From assembly GCF_003046175.1 (NCBI RefSeq), contig NZ_PZZM01000001.1, positions 4,419,001 to 4,483,000 of the forward strand: 64,000 nt of DNA. The letters are read 5' to 3'. Position 1 is the stretch's first letter; every line of letters begins with the position of its first letter. Under the pieces are notes generated by a model that was not told the DNA's origin, made no database searches, and saw nothing but the letters and a program-made list of their open reading frames with translations. Position numbers and translations under genes: made by a program. This stretch comes from Bosea sp. 124 (GTDB taxonomy: Bacteria; Pseudomonadota; Alphaproteobacteria; Rhizobiales; Beijerinckiaceae). Positions 51,852 to 62,613 of this stretch are shown here, piece by piece.

Positions 51852-52352
51852 TCAGCGATTCAGCCACCAGATCGACAGGTTCAGCAGGGTCGCGAAAGAG
51901 ACCCACGCTGCATAAGGCCAAAGCAACAGCGACGACAGCCGGTCGAGTCGGCCAAAGGCCGCGATCGTGGCGAGGATCATCGCGAGCAGCGGCAGGATCA
52001 CCACCATGCCGCCGAGCGGGGAGTTCAGTCCGAAGAAGATGCAGGACCATAGCAGGTTCAGCGCGAGCTGGACGTGATACACCGTCAGCGCCCACCGCGA
52101 CGCCAGCGGCTGCCGCAGGATGCGGAAGACAGCAAAGGCCATCATCGCGAAGAGCGTCGTCCAGACCGGCGCGAAGATCCAGTTCGGCGGGTTGAATGGC
52201 GGCTTGACCAGATCGGCATACCAGCCGGCAATTTGCGGCACGGTTGCGGCGCTGCCGAGCAGCGACGCAAGGACCACGGGCACGACCGCGATCAGGATAT
52301 CGAGCCAGAGGGGCCGGCGGGCGGAAGGCGGGTCGGGAATGGCGCTGTTCAT
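51852..52352 (-). CDS. tspO: TspO/MBR-family protein
   Basis: 166 residues, five membrane segments. The tryptophan-rich family pattern is clear: WYADLVKPPFNPPNWIFAPVW near residue 50, then YHVQLALNLLWSCIFFGL, and the ending LLLWPYAAWVSFATLLNLSIW. TspO binds porphyrins and is linked to tetrapyrrole and stress signalling. Start 52352 (MNSAIPDPPSARRP) was chosen over an Arg-rich upstream extension. It is convergent with the MFS exporter. Confidence 0.93.
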   Translation of the reverse strand: MNSAIPDPPSARRPLWLDILIAVVPVVLASLLGSAATVPQIAGWYADLVKPPFNPPNWIFAPVWTTLFAMMAFAVFRILRQPLASRWALTVYHVQLALNLLWSCIFFGLNSPLGGMVVILPLLAMILATIAAFGRLDRLSSLLLWPYAAWVSFATLLNLSIWWLNR

Positions 52353-52561
52353 GGAGGGATGATGGGGAGCCGCTGTTGACAGGGCAAGGGACCAGCCTCG
52401 CGGGCCAGTCCGCTGCCGGCGCCGCGGTGAACGCCGCCAACCGATCTTCGACAGCGCGCTTGGAGGCGGGCTGCGCGTCGCCGGGCGACATACCGTTCCA
52501 CCTCTGCGACCGCCCGGCGAACGCGTATGTCGCGCCAAGCCTCTGTCCCGATCGGGGACCT

Positions 52562-53620
52562 TTACGCCTGCCGGGCGAGACCGTGGGCGATCAGGCGGTC
52601 GAGAATCTCGGGATAGGCAATGCCGCTGGCAGCTAGCGCCTTGGCGTACATGCTGATGTCGGTGAAACCCGGGATCGTGTTGATCTCGTTGACGATGACG
52701 CTGAGGTCGGCCTTCACGAAGAAGTCGACGCGCGCCATGCCATCGCAGCCCAGAGCCCGGAAGGCCTTGGCCGACATCGCCTGGAGCCGCTGCGTCGCCT
52801 CGTCGGGCAGATGGGCGGGCACGCTGAGCGCCGCGCCATCGGCATCCAGATATTTGGCCTCATAGGTGTAGAAGCCATGCGCCTCGGCCGGAACGATCTC
52901 ACCGGGCAGGGAGACGATCAGCTCGCCATCGGGCTGTTCGAGAATGCTGAACTCGATCTCGCGCCCCTGAACGAACTCCTCGACCAGCACCTTCTGATCG
53001 TGCGCGAACCCTTCGGCCAAGGCCGAGCGGAACTCCTCCTCCGTCCTTGCCTTGCTGACGCCGACCGACGATCCCTGCCGGGCGGGCTTCACGAAAACCG
53101 GCGATCCGAGCTGGCCTGCGACCTCGTCGAAGGATGGCGTGTCGCCGCGTCGAAGCGTGATCGACCGCGCGACGGGCAGCTCCGCCTCGCGCAGCAGCCG
53201 CTTGGCGATGTCCTTGTCGATCGCGGTCGCCGAGCCGAGGATGCCGCATCCGGCGAAGGGCACGCCCGACGCCTCGGCCAGCCCCTGGATCGAGCCGTCC
53301 TCGCCATGGAGGCCGTGCAACACCGGAAACAGTATGTCGATCGCCGGCAGCTCATGGGGATGTCCGGCCGTCGGAATGGCGAGGAGGCGCCCTTTCCCGC
53401 CGGGCAACAGGCAGAGTTGCGTGCCGCCATCGGGGACCTGCAAGGCGCCGCCGTCCAGATCGACCGCGAGCCACTGGCCGCTGCGGGTGATCGCGATCGG
53501 CACGACGTCGTATTTCGAGCGGTCGAGCGCCTTCACGACATTGCTGGCGGAGAGGATGGAGACGTCGTGCTCGGCCGACTGGCCGCCGAAGAGAACCGCG
53601 ACCCGTAGTCTTTTCGCCAT
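52562..53620 (-). CDS. ddl: D-alanine--D-alanine ligase
   Basis: Ddl makes D-Ala-D-Ala for peptidoglycan precursors in the cytoplasm. The 352-residue product starts RLRVAVLFGGQSAEHDVSILSA. LHGLHGEDGSIQGLAEASGVPFAG and KPARQGSSVGVSKA in the ATP-grasp domain follow, and VNEINTIPGFTDISMYAKAL closes the site with its metal ligands. It is alone on the minus strand and far from the usual mur cluster, so it may be a second Ddl or the VanA-type-like DdlA. That cannot be told here. Confidence 0.96.
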   Translation of the reverse strand: MAKRLRVAVLFGGQSAEHDVSILSASNVVKALDRSKYDVVPIAITRSGQWLAVDLDGGALQVPDGGTQLCLLPGGKGRLLAIPTAGHPHELPAIDILFPVLHGLHGEDGSIQGLAEASGVPFAGCGILGSATAIDKDIAKRLLREAELPVARSITLRRGDTPSFDEVAGQLGSPVFVKPARQGSSVGVSKARTEEEFRSALAEGFAHDQKVLVEEFVQGREIEFSILEQPDGELIVSLPGEIVPAEAHGFYTYEAKYLDADGAALSVPAHLPDEATQRLQAMSAKAFRALGCDGMARVDFFVKADLSVIVNEINTIPGFTDISMYAKALAASGIAYPEILDRLIAHGLARQA

Positions 53621-53768
53621 CGAATCCAGAGCTCCCCTGTCCGCGATTGGGCAGTTAATCCGGCATCGGTAAAAGCTTTGCCTCCAGGCTGCGGCGGGTT
53701 GCGCCAGAGGGTTCGCTCATCCCCGATCCGCAACCTGCCTTATGGCCGCAGCAGATCGCCGGCCTGTT

Positions 53769-54548
53769 TCAAGCCGGGGCGTCGTCGGGTTCGTCCTTGC
53801 GGCGATAGCCTGTCGCCAGCACGTAGAGCTCCGACGAGTCCGCGCGGCTGGCGGATGGTTTGACGTTGCGCACGGTGGTGAAATCGCGCTTGAGCTGGGC
53901 CAGAAGCTCGGCGCTTTCGCCCCCCTGGAAGAGCTTGGCGAGGAAGAAGCCGCCCGGCGTGAGAATGGTGTGGGCGAAGTCCAGCGCGGCCTCGGCCAGC
54001 GCGATGATCTTGAGATGGTCGGTCTTCTTGTGGCCGGTGGTGTTGGCGGCCATGTCGGACATCACGCCGTCGGCGCGCCCGCCCAGCCGTTCCGTCAGCA
54101 GGGCAGGGGCCTCGTCGGCCATGAAGTCCATCTCGATCAGATCGACGCCCGGAATCGGGTCGACGGGCAGCAGGTCGATGCCGACGAGGCGGCCCTTGCC
54201 CTTCTCCAGCCCGATCCGGGTCGCCGCGATCTGGCACCAGCCGCCGGGCGCGCAGCCAAGATCGACCAGCTTCTGTCCCGATTTCAGAAATTTGAAGCGG
54301 TCGTCCATCTCCTCGAGCTTGAAGGCGGCGCGCGAGCGATAGCCCATCTCACGGGCCCGCTTCACATAAGGGTCGTTGAGCTGGCGCTCGAGCCAGAGCT
54401 GCGAGGAATGCTTGAGCTTGCCGGCCTTCTTGACCTTGACGCGCATGTCGCGCGCGCCGCCCGACTTGCCGGCGACACCGACCGCCTTGCCGGTGGTCTT
54501 GCCACCGGACTTGCCAGTGGATCTGCCGCCCGACTTGATGGTGCTCAT
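53769..54548 (-). CDS. rlmE: 23S rRNA (U2552) 2'-O-ribose methyltransferase
   Basis: RlmE (FtsJ/RrmJ) methylates U2552 of 23S rRNA late in 50S assembly, using SAM. The 259-residue product has the catalytic K-D-K-E tetrad at Lys77, Asp165, Lys205 and Glu240. The SAM motif is LVDLGCAPGGWCQIA. The N-terminal 35 residues are a Lys/Gly/Thr/Ser-rich extension, longer than in E. coli and common in alphaproteobacteria. It lies 57 bases downstream of ppx/gppA, a linkage common in this group. Confidence 0.95.
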   Translation of the reverse strand: MSTIKSGGRSTGKSGGKTTGKAVGVAGKSGGARDMRVKVKKAGKLKHSSQLWLERQLNDPYVKRAREMGYRSRAAFKLEEMDDRFKFLKSGQKLVDLGCAPGGWCQIAATRIGLEKGKGRLVGIDLLPVDPIPGVDLIEMDFMADEAPALLTERLGGRADGVMSDMAANTTGHKKTDHLKIIALAEAALDFAHTILTPGGFFLAKLFQGGESAELLAQLKRDFTTVRNVKPSASRADSSELYVLATGYRRKDEPDDAPA

Positions 54549-54605
54549 GGCCGTGTCCCCGGCCGCAGTCCCGTCGCGCTGGCCGGGTTCCTCAAAGGCG
54601 TCATA

Positions 54606-55826
54606 TCATCTCCGGCGCCACCAGGCGCGGTCCTCATGCATCATCCTGAGCAGGATGCCTTCCCGCAGGCCGCGATCGGCGATGCGGACCCGCTCGCTCG
54701 GAAAGGCGCGGCGAATCGCCTCGAAGATGGCGCAGCCGGCCAGCACGAGATCGGCGCGCTCGCGGCCGATGCAGGCGTTGGCCGCGCGGGCTGCATAGTC
54801 CATTTCGACCAGCCGGTCGATGACGGCGAGAATATCCTCCTGCCGCATCCACAATCCGTCGACCTCGCGGCGGTCGTAGCGCGGTAAGCCGAGATGGATG
54901 CCGGCGACGGTCGTGACCGTGCCAGAGGTGCCGAGCAGGTGGAAGCTCCTGGCGCCGCGCGCCGCGGCGGCCTTCTTCGCGAAGGGAGCGAGTTCCCTGG
55001 CGCAATCCTCGACCATCGTCTCGAACAGGGCCCGGCTGACATCGACGCCGCCATAGCGCTCGGCCACGGTGACCACGCCGATCGGCAGCGAGGCCCATTC
55101 GCGGATGCGGGCGGCGGGATCGCGCGCCGCGCTGCGCCCGCCCATCCAGACGATCTCGGTCGAGCCGCCGCCGATGTCGAAGACGATCACGCCTTCGGCC
55201 GCGGGGTCGGCCAGCGCGGCGCAGCCGGAGACGGCGAGCGCAGCCTCGGTGCGCTGGTCGATGATCTCGAGCTCGAGCTCGGCCTCGGCGGCGACCCGGC
55301 GGACGAAATCGGTGCCGTTGACGGCAGCGCGGCAAGCTTCCGTCGTCACCAGCCGGGCCCGGGTGACGTTGCGGTGGAGCATCTTGCTGCGGCAGATCTT
55401 CAGGGCCTCGACGGCGCGGTCCATCGCCGCGTCGCAGAGCCGGCTGCTCGCTGCCAGCCCCTCGCCCAGCCGCACGATCCGCGAGAAGGCGTCGACGACG
55501 CGAAAGCCGTGCTGGGCCGGCCTTGCGATCAGCAGGCGGCAGTTGTTGGTGCCGAGATCGAGCGCGGCATAGGTCGTCGCCGAAGCCCTTGCGACATGCG
55601 TTTCCGCGACCTGTCCTCCAGCAGCATGCGCGGGCGCAGCATGTATCCGCGAGGCGTCGATTCCAGAGGCGGAGATACAGCCCTGCGCCAGCATCGGGGC
55701 AGCCCGATGCGGCGCGCCGCCCTCCGCGGGATCTGCGCCATGAAACTGCGGATGCGCCGCTGCCGCGACATCCCGCTCCTGCCGGTCTTCGACCGCCACC
55801 CTGCTCGTTCCTTTGGCCTGCCGCAT
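54606..55826 (-). CDS. Ppx/GppA family phosphatase
   Basis: Exopolyphosphatase / guanosine pentaphosphate hydrolase-type enzyme with an actin-like ATPase fold. [16 protein letters not shown] is the phosphate-1 motif. [15 protein letters not shown] is phosphate-2, followed by a Glu-rich site and [16 protein letters not shown]. The catalytic Glu of the family lies near TTEACR. Only the catalytic half is present, with no HD domain, as in short alphaproteobacterial forms. Start 55826 ([16 protein letters not shown]) is uncertain: a 20-base GNRA-loop hairpin lies just upstream at 55861-55880, and shorter starts exist. It is upstream of rlmE in one transcript. Confidence 0.85.
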   Translation of the reverse strand: MRQAKGTSRVAVEDRQERDVAAAAHPQFHGADPAEGGAPHRAAPMLAQGCISASGIDASRIHAAPAHAAGGQVAETHVARASATTYAALDLGTNNCRLLIARPAQHGFRVVDAFSRIVRLGEGLAASSRLCDAAMDRAVEALKICRSKMLHRNVTRARLVTTEACRAAVNGTDFVRRVAAEAELELEIIDQRTEAALAVSGCAALADPAAEGVIVFDIGGGSTEIVWMGGRSAARDPAARIREWASLPIGVVTVAERYGGVDVSRALFETMVEDCARELAPFAKKAAAARGARSFHLLGTSGTVTTVAGIHLGLPRYDRREVDGLWMRQEDILAVIDRLVEMDYAARAANACIGRERADLVLAGCAIFEAIRRAFPSERVRIADRGLREGILLRMMHEDRAWWRRR

Positions 55827-56115
55827 GCGCCCCCGATCAGATGGACCAGAGCGCCGGCGGCCGAGCCGGGCGAAAGCCCGGCTGCCCGTTGGCGTCGAGC
55901 GTAACAAGAGCGGGACTGCGGTGCCAAGCGGAACCTTCTGTCGAGCACGATCTGCCATCACGCACGATCGGCCGTCACACAAGATCTGCCGTCATGGCAG
56001 GGTCGGCAGTGTAGGCCTTGCCCTCCGGCGCAGGCTTCGGCCAGTCTCCGGGCACAAGACGGCCTCGCTGCATCATCGGGTAGCCATGGCCGCAGCATCA
56101 GGGAAGGACCGCCGC

Positions 56116-57621
56116 ATGGGCGCCGCACGCCATATCCTCGCGATCGACCAGGGCACGACCTCATCGCGCGCGCTGCTCTTCGACGCGGGGCTCAACCTCG
56201 TGGCCAGCGCCCAGCGCGAATTCGCGCAGCATTTCCCGGCCTCGGGCTGGGTCGAGCACGAGCCGGAAGACATCTGGGACAGCGTGCTCGCGACCTGCCG
56301 CGAGGCGATCGCCAAGGCCGGGCTCGATTCGGCTGCGATCGCCGCCATCGGAATCACCAACCAGCGCGAGACCACGCTGGTCTGGGACCGCAAGACCGGC
56401 CACGCCATCCACCGGGCCATCGTCTGGCAGGACCGGCGCACCGCGCCCCGCTGCGCCGAGCTCGTCGCCGCCGGGCACGAGCCGCTGGTCGCGGCGCGGA
56501 CCGGCCTGCGCATCGACCCGTATTTCTCCGCCACCAAGATCGCCTGGCTGCTCGACAACGTGCCCGGCGCGCGGCGCCGGGCGGAAGCCGGCGAACTCGC
56601 CTTCGGCACGGTCGACAGCTTCCTGCTCTGGCGGCTGACCGGCGGAGCCGTGCATGCGACCGACGCGACCAATGCCTCGCGCAGCATGCTCTTCGACATC
56701 GGCCGCGGCGTCTGGGACGAGGACCTGCTGGCGCTGTTCGACGTCCCCGCCGCGCTGCTGCCCGAGGTGAAGGACTGCGCCGCGCTCTTCGGCGAGACGA
56801 CGCCGGAGCTGTTCGGCAAGGCGATTCCGGTGCGCGGCATCGCCGGCGACCAGCAGGCGGCGACGATCGGCCAGGCCTGCTTCGCGCCCGGCATGGTGAA
56901 ATCGACCTATGGCACGGGCTGCTTCGCCCTGCTCAACACGGGCGAGACGCCGGTCGCCTCGAAGCATCGCCTGCTCAGCACCATCGCCTATCAGCTCGAC
57001 GGCAGGCGCATCTATGCGCTGGAGGGCTCGATCTTCATCGCCGGCGCGGCCGTGCAATGGCTGCGCGACGGGCTCGGCATCATCACGGAGGCGAGCGAGA
57101 CCGGGCTGCTGGCGCCGGCCGCCGATCCGGCGCAGGACGTCTATCTCGTGCCGGCCTTCGTCGGCCTGGGCGCGCCGCACTGGGACGCCGATGCGCGGGG
57201 CGCGATCTTCGGGCTGACACGGGGCAGCGGCCCGCGCGAATTCGCCAAGGCCGCGCTGGAGAGCGTTTGCTACCAGACGCTCGACCTGATCGAGGCGATG
57301 CATGCCGACTGGCCGCAAGCAGGGCAGGGCGCGCGTTCGGTGCTGCGGGTCGATGGCGGCATGGTCGCCTCCGACTGGACGATGCAGCGCCTCGCCGACA
57401 TCCTCGACCTTCCCGTCGACCGGCCGAGCCTGCGCGAGACGACCGCGCTGGGCGCGGCCTATCTCGCCGGGCTCGACGCCGGCCTGTTGCCCGAACCGGA
57501 CCGCTTCGCCGATCTCTGGCGGCTGGAGCGGCGTTTCATGCCGGGGATGCCGGCGAGCGAGCGCAGCCGCAAGATCGACGGCTGGCGCGACAGCGTGCGC
57601 CGGACGCTGAGCAGCGCCTGA
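56116..57621 (+). CDS. glpK: Glycerol kinase
   Basis: GlpK phosphorylates glycerol to sn-glycerol-3-phosphate with ATP. The 501-residue product has the FGGY-kinase core: [52 protein letters not shown], and [18 protein letters not shown] with STYGTGCF just after. The ATP-site [13 protein letters not shown] lies near the end. Start 56116 has GGAAGGA about eight bases upstream; an in-frame extension to 55813 is not family-like. No glpF or glpD is adjacent. It is monocistronic. Confidence 0.97.
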   Translation: MGAARHILAIDQGTTSSRALLFDAGLNLVASAQREFAQHFPASGWVEHEPEDIWDSVLATCREAIAKAGLDSAAIAAIGITNQRETTLVWDRKTGHAIHRAIVWQDRRTAPRCAELVAAGHEPLVAARTGLRIDPYFSATKIAWLLDNVPGARRRAEAGELAFGTVDSFLLWRLTGGAVHATDATNASRSMLFDIGRGVWDEDLLALFDVPAALLPEVKDCAALFGETTPELFGKAIPVRGIAGDQQAATIGQACFAPGMVKSTYGTGCFALLNTGETPVASKHRLLSTIAYQLDGRRIYALEGSIFIAGAAVQWLRDGLGIITEASETGLLAPAADPAQDVYLVPAFVGLGAPHWDADARGAIFGLTRGSGPREFAKAALESVCYQTLDLIEAMHADWPQAGQGARSVLRVDGGMVASDWTMQRLADILDLPVDRPSLRETTALGAAYLAGLDAGLLPEPDRFADLWRLERRFMPGMPASERSRKIDGWRDSVRRTLSSA

Positions 57622-57804
57622 TTTCGGGCGGAGCGGGCCTGCGGCGCGGCGGGAAAACGCTGCGGCGCGCGCTCCTCGCGGCCGGCTGCTGCCGATCCGC
57701 AAGGTTTGCATGATCGCCTGCATTCTGGGGCTTGCCATTCGGCCGAGCTTTGATTAGACCCCCGGCTCACCAAGGCGAGCGCAGCCCACCGCGCTGCTCG
57801 CCAT

Positions 57805-57878
57805 TGGGGGATCGTCTAACGGTAGGACCCCAGACTCTGACTCTGGTTGTCTAGGTTCGAATCCTAGTCCCCCAGCCA
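57805..57878 (+). tRNA. tRNA-Gln (anticodon CUG)
   Basis: 74 bases with a full cloverleaf. The acceptor stem is TGGGGGA with TCCCCCA, discriminator G and an encoded CCA. The anticodon stem-loop is CCAGA CTCTGAC TCTGG, anticodon CTG at 34-36, reading CAG. The T-loop GTTCGAATC is standard. U1-A72 at the top of the acceptor stem is typical of tRNA-Gln. Confidence 0.96.
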
Positions 57879-58022
57879 CTCGCGTGGCTTTCCATGAAAA
57901 CCCAAGAACTGGGCGCTGCGATCTGGGGCGATGGCCCTGATTTGCATAGTGCTGGCGCGTCTTGCGGCTCACAGCTTCTTCGAAGGCCATCGCGACCGCC
58001 GACGAAACCGCGGCGGCCCGAT

Positions 58023-58976
58023 TCACGCCTGCGGCGGTGTTCCGTGCGTGTGGAAGCTGTCGATCGTCTTCAACCCCCAAGCCTGTCCCTTCTTCCGCTC
58101 GGTCTCGGTCCAGGTCACGGTCTGCCAGTCCGGATCGAGGATCAGCCTTGCCCCGGCATTGGCGATTTCGACGCGGTTGCCGGCGGGCTCGTAGACATAG
58201 AGGAAGAAGGTCTGCTGCACCGCGTGCTTGTGCGGGCCGGTCTCGATGAACACGCCGTTCTCCAGGAAGAGGTCGGCCGCTTCCAGGATGTGTTCGCGCT
58301 GGTCGACGGCATAGGTGACATGGTGGAAGCGCCCTCGCGCCGGCGTGTGGTCGCGGGTGTAGGCGATGTCATAGCTCTTGTTGTTGACGGTGAACCAGCA
58401 GCCGCCGACCTCGCCCGAATCGAGCACGATCTGCTCGGTGACGCGGCTGCCCAGCGCCCTCGGCATAAAATCCCGGATCGCCGCCACGTCCTGCGCCAGC
58501 AGGTTGAGATGGTCGAGCCGGCGGACCGCGCAGCCGCGGCCATGGTTGCGCTGGGCCTGGTTCTTCAGGGCGGGACGCTCATGCGCGGGAGCGAGGTATT
58601 TGTTGGTGTCGAAATAGATCTCGAAGACGTGGTTGTCGGGGTCGCGGAAGCGATAGGCCCGGCCATGGCCGAGATCGCCCTTTGACCAGCCGAGGCCGGC
58701 GCCCATCGCCTCGATCGCGGCGACCCGTCGGTGCAGCGCCGCCTCGCTGGTGGCGCGATAGCCGACATGGCCGATGCCGGTCGTGTTCGAGGCGGTGAGC
58801 TTCAGCGTGTGGAACTCGTAGTCGTCCCAGGCACGCAGATAGACCGAGTCGCCCTCCCGCCCGCTCTCCGTCAACCCGAAGATGTTGACGAAGAAGTCGA
58901 GGCTCGCCTCGGGCTTGTTGCTGAACAGCTCGACATGGCCGAGATGGGCGGTGTCGAAGCAGGGTTCCGTGCTCAT
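58023..58976 (-). CDS. VOC-family extradiol dioxygenase-like protein
   Basis: 317 residues with two tandem VOC domains, as in type I catechol 2,3-dioxygenases. The N-terminal domain starts HLGHVELFSNKPEASLDFFV. The C-terminal domain carries candidate iron ligands His156 (LDHLNLLAQD), His218/219 (FHHVTYAVD) and Glu270 (GNRVEIAN). This spacing matches His146-His210-Glu260 of BphC-type enzymes, so an Fe(II), O2-using ring-cleavage reaction is plausible. Its ATG overlaps the stop of the core-MetE gene (ATGA), and it is the last gene of the liv operon. The aromatic substrate is unknown. No other aromatic-degradation gene is visible. Confidence 0.88.
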   Translation of the reverse strand: MSTEPCFDTAHLGHVELFSNKPEASLDFFVNIFGLTESGREGDSVYLRAWDDYEFHTLKLTASNTTGIGHVGYRATSEAALHRRVAAIEAMGAGLGWSKGDLGHGRAYRFRDPDNHVFEIYFDTNKYLAPAHERPALKNQAQRNHGRGCAVRRLDHLNLLAQDVAAIRDFMPRALGSRVTEQIVLDSGEVGGCWFTVNNKSYDIAYTRDHTPARGRFHHVTYAVDQREHILEAADLFLENGVFIETGPHKHAVQQTFFLYVYEPAGNRVEIANAGARLILDPDWQTVTWTETERKKGQAWGLKTIDSFHTHGTPPQA

Positions 58977-60082
58977 CCCCAGACCTCCTTCGCGACCTCG
59001 AGGATGCGCGAGAGCTTGGCCCATTGCTCGTCCTCGGCCAGCACATTGCCTTCCTCGGTCGAGGCGAAGCCGCATTGCGGCGAGAGGCAGAGCTGATCGA
59101 GGGCCGCGAACTTCGCGGCCTCCTCGATGCGGCGCTTGAGATTGTCCTTGCTTTCCACCGTGCCGAATTTCGAGGTCACGAGCCCGAGCACCACCTGCTT
59201 GTCGCCTTTCGGCAGGAAGCGCAGCGGCTCGAAGCCGCCGGAGCGGTCGTCGTCCCATTCCATAAAATAGCCGTCGACGTCGATCTGGTTGAAGACCATG
59301 TCGGCGACCGGCTCGTAGCCACCCGAGGCGATGAAGGTCGATTTGAAGTTGCCGCGGCAGGTATGGGTGGTGATGGCCATGTCCGCCGGCTTGGCCTTGA
59401 GCGCGACGTTGAGAATGTCCCGATAGATGAAGATCAGTTTTTCGGGATCGTCGCCGCGCTCGGCCAGCATCTTGCGCTGCTCGGGATCGCAGAAATAGGA
59501 CAGGCTGGTGTCGTCGAGCTGCAGGTAGCGGCAGCCGGCGTCGTAGAAGCTCCTGATCGCCTTGGCGTAGGCCTTGCCGAGGTCTTCGTAGTAGTCCTCC
59601 ATCCGGTAATAGGCGCTGGCGTCGATCGCCTTCCGCCCACCGCGATAATGCAGCATGGACGGGCTCGGGATCGTCATCTTCGCGACGCGGTTTGTGGTCG
59701 AGGCCAAGAACCTGAAATGCGCCAGATGCGGGTGGTCGTCCGGGAAATCGAGCTTGCCGGTGACGCGGATGCCGCGCGCCTTGGTCGCGACGCCCTTGAA
59801 CTGGATGCCTGAATCGGAATCGTAGCCGGTGACGCCGGTCAGGGCTTCGAGGAAGTCGAAATGCCAGAAAGCGCGGCGGTATTCGCCGTCGGTCACCGCT
59901 TGCAGGCCGATCTCCTCCTGCTTGCGGACGAGCTTGCGGATCTCTTCGTCCTCGATGGCGGTCAGCTCGGCCTGGCTCATCGCGCCTTCCGCGACCTTGG
60001 CGCGAGCGTCCTTGACCGGCGCGCTGCGCAGCAGACTTCCGACCATGTCGCCCCGGAAGGGCGGCTTCTGTCTCAGGGTCAT
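58973..60082 (-). CDS. Core-MetE (cobalamin-independent methionine synthase-like, C-terminal domain only)
   Basis: 369 residues, against about 750 for full MetE: only the zinc-binding C-terminal barrel is present, similar to B. subtilis YxjG/YxjH. The zinc and thiolate residues are His240 and Cys242 (THTCRGN), Glu275 (FMEWDDD) and Cys337 (SPQCGF). MVGSLLRSAPVKDA and DGEYRRAFWHFDF are family blocks. Without the N-terminal domain it lacks the usual folate site, so the methyl donor may be something other than methyl-tetrahydrofolate. Translationally coupled to the VOC dioxygenase behind it and 25 bases after livF. Start 60082 has CGGGAGGACACG upstream. Confidence 0.9.
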   Translation of the reverse strand: MTLRQKPPFRGDMVGSLLRSAPVKDARAKVAEGAMSQAELTAIEDEEIRKLVRKQEEIGLQAVTDGEYRRAFWHFDFLEALTGVTGYDSDSGIQFKGVATKARGIRVTGKLDFPDDHPHLAHFRFLASTTNRVAKMTIPSPSMLHYRGGRKAIDASAYYRMEDYYEDLGKAYAKAIRSFYDAGCRYLQLDDTSLSYFCDPEQRKMLAERGDDPEKLIFIYRDILNVALKAKPADMAITTHTCRGNFKSTFIASGGYEPVADMVFNQIDVDGYFMEWDDDRSGGFEPLRFLPKGDKQVVLGLVTSKFGTVESKDNLKRRIEEAAKFAALDQLCLSPQCGFASTEEGNVLAEDEQWAKLSRILEVAKEVWG

Positions 60083-60107
60083 GTCGTGTCCTCCCGGTTG
60101 TTGATTG

Positions 60108-60848
<741 letters not shown>

Positions 60849-60856
60849 GGGCATTC

Positions 60857-61609
60857 TCAGACATGGGAATCCTCGCCGAGATAGGCCGCGCGGACGGCCG
60901 GATCGCGCGCCATCTCGTCAGGCGTGCCCTCGGCCAGCACATGGCCGTTGACCAGCACGGTGATGCGCGTCGCGAAGCGGAAGACGAGGTCCATGTCATG
61001 CTCGATCAGCAGCACGGAGACGTCTGCCGGCAACGAGGCGACCGTCTCCATCAGTTCGCGGCGCTCCGCCTCCGGCACGCCGGCGGCCGGCTCATCGAGC
61101 AGCAGGACGGACGGCTTCGCGGCGAAGGAGGCGGCGATCTCGATCTGGCGCTGCTTGCCATAGGGCAGCGTCGCGATCTGCCGGTCCATGATGTCGTCGA
61201 GCCTGAAGCGGGCCAGGATCTCGGCCGTCTGCGTCACCAGCTCCGCATCGCGATCGAGCCTGCGGAAGGGATGGCTGCCGTGGCCGAGGCGCTCGGAGGT
61301 GACGAGCGCGATCATCTCCAGCGGCGTCATCGTGGCGAAGAGCTGGTTGATCTGGAAGGTGCGTGCCAGCCCGCGCTTCACCCGCGCCTCGCGCGACCGG
61401 CCTGTAATGTCCTCGCCCATGAGTTCGACGCGGCCCGAGGTCGGCCGCAGCACGCCGGTGAGCTGGTTGACGAAGGTGGTCTTGCCGGCGCCGTTCGGTC
61501 CGATCAGCGCGTGGCGGGCGCCGCGCTGGAGCGTGAAGTCGACATGGTCCGTCGCGACGATGCCGCCAAAGCTCTTGCACAGATCGAAGGTCCGGAGCGC
61601 CACGCTCAT
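60857..61609 (-). CDS. livG: Branched-chain amino acid-type ABC transporter ATPase LivG
   Basis: 250-residue ATPase. Walker A is GPNGAGKTTFVNQLTG. The ABC signature is replaced by the LivG-type TLPYGKQRQIEIAASFA, and Walker B is VLLLDEPAAGVPEAE. RGLARTFQINQLFATMTPLEM is the LivG Q-loop region. Its ATG overlaps the livM stop (ATGA at 61606-61609), so translation is coupled. Confidence 0.96.
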   Translation of the reverse strand: MSVALRTFDLCKSFGGIVATDHVDFTLQRGARHALIGPNGAGKTTFVNQLTGVLRPTSGRVELMGEDITGRSREARVKRGLARTFQINQLFATMTPLEMIALVTSERLGHGSHPFRRLDRDAELVTQTAEILARFRLDDIMDRQIATLPYGKQRQIEIAASFAAKPSVLLLDEPAAGVPEAERRELMETVASLPADVSVLLIEHDMDLVFRFATRITVLVNGHVLAEGTPDEMARDPAVRAAYLGEDSHV

Positions 61610-62613
61610 CGGGCGGCTCCCTTGCCGAAGCGGGCGAAACGCAAGGCCACGGCCTTGATCGCGCCATGGATCATCTCGCGCCCGCCGAGCACGAACAGCA
61701 CCAGGAACAGCCCGATCCAGAACATCCAGTATTGCGGCGTGAAGGTCGCGATCGCGTCCTGCAGCAGCTTGAAGGCGATCGCGCCGATGAGTCCGCCATA
61801 GAGGTAACCGGCGCCGCCGATGATCAGCACGAGCATCAGGTCGGCGGAGCGGTGGAAATCGAGCACGTCGAGCGAGACGAACTGCGTGGTCTGGGCGAGC
61901 AAGGCGCCGGCCGCTCCCGCATAGGCCGCAGCCAGCGCATAGGCGGCCGCGAGGCGCCGGCCATTCGGCACGCCCGAGGCCGCGGCGCGCAGCGGATTGT
62001 CGCGGATCGCGCGCAGCGACAGGCCGAACGGCGAATTCGTCACCCGCCGTGCGACCAGGAACAGCAGGAACAGCACGCAGAGCGAATAGAGATAGGCGGT
62101 GCGGCCGAAGATATCGAACGCGAACAGGCCGAGCACCGGCGCCATCACGATTCCCTGCAGGCCGTCGGCGCCGCCGGTGAGCGAGCCGAATGAGTTCGCC
62201 AGCTCATAGAGGATGAGCGCGACGCCGAGCGTGATCATCAGCCGGGTGAGATCGGTGCCGCGCAGCACGAGCGGGCTGGTAACGAGGCCGAGCAGCCCCG
62301 CCGCGCCCATGCCGATGGCGAGCCCGGCCAGCGGGTCGGCCGTGACATGCTTTGCCGCAAGGCCGGCCGCATAGGCGCCCATGCCGAGGAAGGCGGCGTG
62401 CCCGAGCGAGACGATGCCGGCATAGCCGAGGATCAGGTCGAGCGAGAGCGCGAAGAGCGCGAGGATCGCGATCTCGTTGAGCAGCAGCAGGTTGCGCGGG
62501 AACAGCAGGAACGCCGCGAAGGCCACGAGCCAGAAGGCGATCTCGGCCGGGTGCCAGCGCCGCGCGGCGAGCAGCGAATAACGGACGGGTGTCTCCAGGG
62601 CAGGCGCCGTCAT
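61606..62613 (-). CDS. livM: Branched-chain amino acid-type ABC transporter permease LivM
   Basis: 335 residues with about nine to ten membrane segments. LivM blocks are visible: LSLDLILGYAGIVSLGHAAFLGMGAYAAG, in two segments, and FGLSLRAIRDNPLRAAASGV. GGAGYLYGGLIGAIAF lies near the C-terminus. Start 62613 (MTAPALETPVRYSL) overlaps the livH stop as ATGA. The upstream in-frame stretch belongs to the livH region in another frame. It forms the channel with LivH. Confidence 0.96.
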   Translation of the reverse strand: MTAPALETPVRYSLLAARRWHPAEIAFWLVAFAAFLLFPRNLLLLNEIAILALFALSLDLILGYAGIVSLGHAAFLGMGAYAAGLAAKHVTADPLAGLAIGMGAAGLLGLVTSPLVLRGTDLTRLMITLGVALILYELANSFGSLTGGADGLQGIVMAPVLGLFAFDIFGRTAYLYSLCVLFLLFLVARRVTNSPFGLSLRAIRDNPLRAAASGVPNGRRLAAAYALAAAYAGAAGALLAQTTQFVSLDVLDFHRSADLMLVLIIGGAGYLYGGLIGAIAFKLLQDAIATFTPQYWMFWIGLFLVLFVLGGREMIHGAIKAVALRFARFGKGAAR